NCBI GenBank assembly: GCA_007136565.1 | Contig: SLGS01000155.1 | Span: 1-5,708, forward strand | Source of the DNA: Clostridia bacterium | GTDB taxonomy: Bacteria; Bacillota; Sulfobacillia; SLMV01 | DNA: 5,708 nt | Reading direction: 5' to 3' | In this document: one piece after another, positions 4,791 through 5,708 of the stretch | How positions within the stretch are numbered: the stretch's first letter is position 1 | Layout of the letters: the number at the start of each line of letters is the position of its first letter | The notes under the pieces: model-generated | What the model was told of the DNA's origin: nothing | The model's input: only the letters and a program-made list of their open reading frames with translations | Databases searched by the model: none | Made by a program: the position numbers and the translations under genes

Positions 4791-5708
4791 GATTCTTGGT
4801 GACCGCTACGAGATAGTCGAAAGACTGGGATCGGGCGGAATGTCCGTAGTATACCGGGCGCACTGCTCCTATCTGCATCGCGATGTGGCGGTCAAGGTCC
4901 TGCACGGACAGCTGGCGCAGGATGAAGAATTCCTCGACCACTTCCGCAGGGAGGCCTGGGCCGCCGCTCGGCTCAGCCATCCCAATATCGTCGGGATCTA
5001 CGACGTGGGGGAAGAGCCCGGGGAAGATCTCTATTACATAGTCATGGAGCATGTACCCGGACCCAGCCTGGCGGGACTGCTGGCGGAGGAACGAGTCATA
5101 TCCGTCGAGCGAGCGGTAGGGATCGGGGTGGAAATCCTCAAGGCCCTCAACTTCGCCCATCGCAAGGGCGTAGTCCACAGGGATATCAAGCCCGACAACA
5201 TAATCATCGACGATGCCGGTCGGGTTAAGGTTGCCGACTTCGGGATAGCCCGCGCCGCCGACACGGGCACTATCGTAGCTGGTAAGTCCATCATCGGATC
5301 CGCCCGGTACATGGCCCCGGAGCAGGCGAAGGGATCCTACACCGACGCCAGGGCCGACCTCTATAGTGTCGGCGTCGTACTCTACGAGTTACTGACCGGT
5401 TCGGTGCCCTTCGACGGCGACGGTCCCGTCGAAATCGCCATGGCCCACGTGCAAAAGGATGTGCCGGATCCCAGGGAGCTCAATGATGCGATATCCGACG
5501 ATTTGGCGTATCTCATCATGCGGGCCCTGGAAAAGGAACCCGGCCGACGTTACCCCACGGCGGAGGCCATGGGACGGGACCTGGTTTCCGTGGCCCGGGG
5601 TGAACCGCTTCGAAAGACGAGGCCGCGCCGCGATGACCGCACCCGCATACTCGACAATCCCGATCTCCCCTCGGAGTTCGTGACGACCGCCGGGGGCGGG
5701 GACGACTA
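4780..5708 (+). CDS. prkC: PrkC-type (probably PASTA) serine/threonine protein kinase, N-terminal 309 residues (3' truncated by window)
   Basis: A complete Hanks-type kinase domain, open to the right edge. Visible motifs: glycine-rich loop LGSGGMSVVY (16-25), VAVKVL (37-42) with ATP-binding K39, alpha-C glutamate E58 in FRREAWAAARL, catalytic loop HRDIKPDN (133-140) with base D135, DFG 153-155, activation segment with T162, T164 and S170 as likely autophosphorylation sites, GSARYMAPEQ (173-182), and DLYSVGVVLYELLTG (193-207). The domain ends near residue 273, followed by a basic juxtamembrane stretch (LRKTRPRRDDRTR). In PrkC/PknB kinases a single membrane span and extracellular PASTA repeats follow and sense muropeptides or lipid II; that part lies beyond the window, so the PASTA label is inference. 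The TTG start gives MIGRILGDRYEIVERLG, which matches the start of Bacillus PrkC. It overlaps prpC by 11 bases, the usual pairing with its phosphatase; rsgA and rpe commonly follow. Confidence 0.93.
   Translation, partial: MIGRILGDRYEIVERLGSGGMSVVYRAHCSYLHRDVAVKVLHGQLAQDEEFLDHFRREAWAAARLSHPNIVGIYDVGEEPGEDLYYIVMEHVPGPSLAGLLAEERVISVERAVGIGVEILKALNFAHRKGVVHRDIKPDNIIIDDAGRVKVADFGIARAADTGTIVAGKSIIGSARYMAPEQAKGSYTDARADLYSVGVVLYELLTGSVPFDGDGPVEIAMAHVQKDVPDPRELNDAISDDLAYLIMRALEKEPGRRYPTAEAMGRDLVSVARGEPLRKTRPRRDDRTRILDNPDLPSEFVTTAGGGDD

Noticed and set aside
4618..5178. Minus-strand open frame of 186 codons across the prpC-prkC junction
   Set aside because: It lies opposite conserved phosphatase and kinase motifs and is a reverse-complement shadow.

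Overview
The window is a single, fully coding, plus-strand gene train with seven genes and no intergenic stretch longer than one base. In order they are: the 3' end of fmt (methionyl-tRNA formyltransferase), a DUF116 membrane protein with a cysteine-rich cytoplasmic domain, a YugP-type zinc membrane metallopeptidase, rsmB (16S rRNA m5C967 methyltransferase), rlmN (23S rRNA A2503 / tRNA A37 radical-SAM methyltransferase), a PP2C phosphatase (prpC), and the 5' part of a PrkC-type Ser/Thr kinase that runs off the right edge.

Gene order and protein types match the fmt-DUF116-yugP-rsmB-rlmN-prpC-prkC cluster known from Clostridia-like Bacillota; related arrangements may also occur in Synergistota. 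Base composition is GC-rich (roughly 60 % by eye), with frequent AGG (Arg), ATA (Ile) and GGG (Gly) codons, strong GGAGG-type ribosome binding sites and several non-ATG starts. This suggests a GC-rich anaerobic Bacillota lineage or a neighbouring phylum. The window alone cannot settle the phylum.

Layout: fmt tail 2-166; DUF116 168-1001 (GTG start); yugP 988-1674 (14-base overlap); rsmB 1671-2975 (apparent CTG start in a CTGA start/stop overlap); rlmN 2972-4021 (ATGA overlap); prpC 4023-4790; prkC 4780 to the end (TTG start, 11-base overlap). I saw no promoter, terminator, RNA gene, mobile element, repeat array or CRISPR, and the spacing implies one transcript with translational coupling.

Functionally the operon joins translation initiation (formylation of initiator Met-tRNA), modification of both ribosomal subunits (RsmB, RlmN), and an antagonistic phosphatase/kinase pair (PrpC/PrkC) that in characterised Bacillota links cell-wall signals to translation and growth state. 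The two membrane proteins between them, DUF116 and YugP, have no established role in this pathway. The likeliest places for new biology are the DUF116 protein and the CTG start of rsmB. I found no sign of a defence system, mobile element or other wholly novel cassette.
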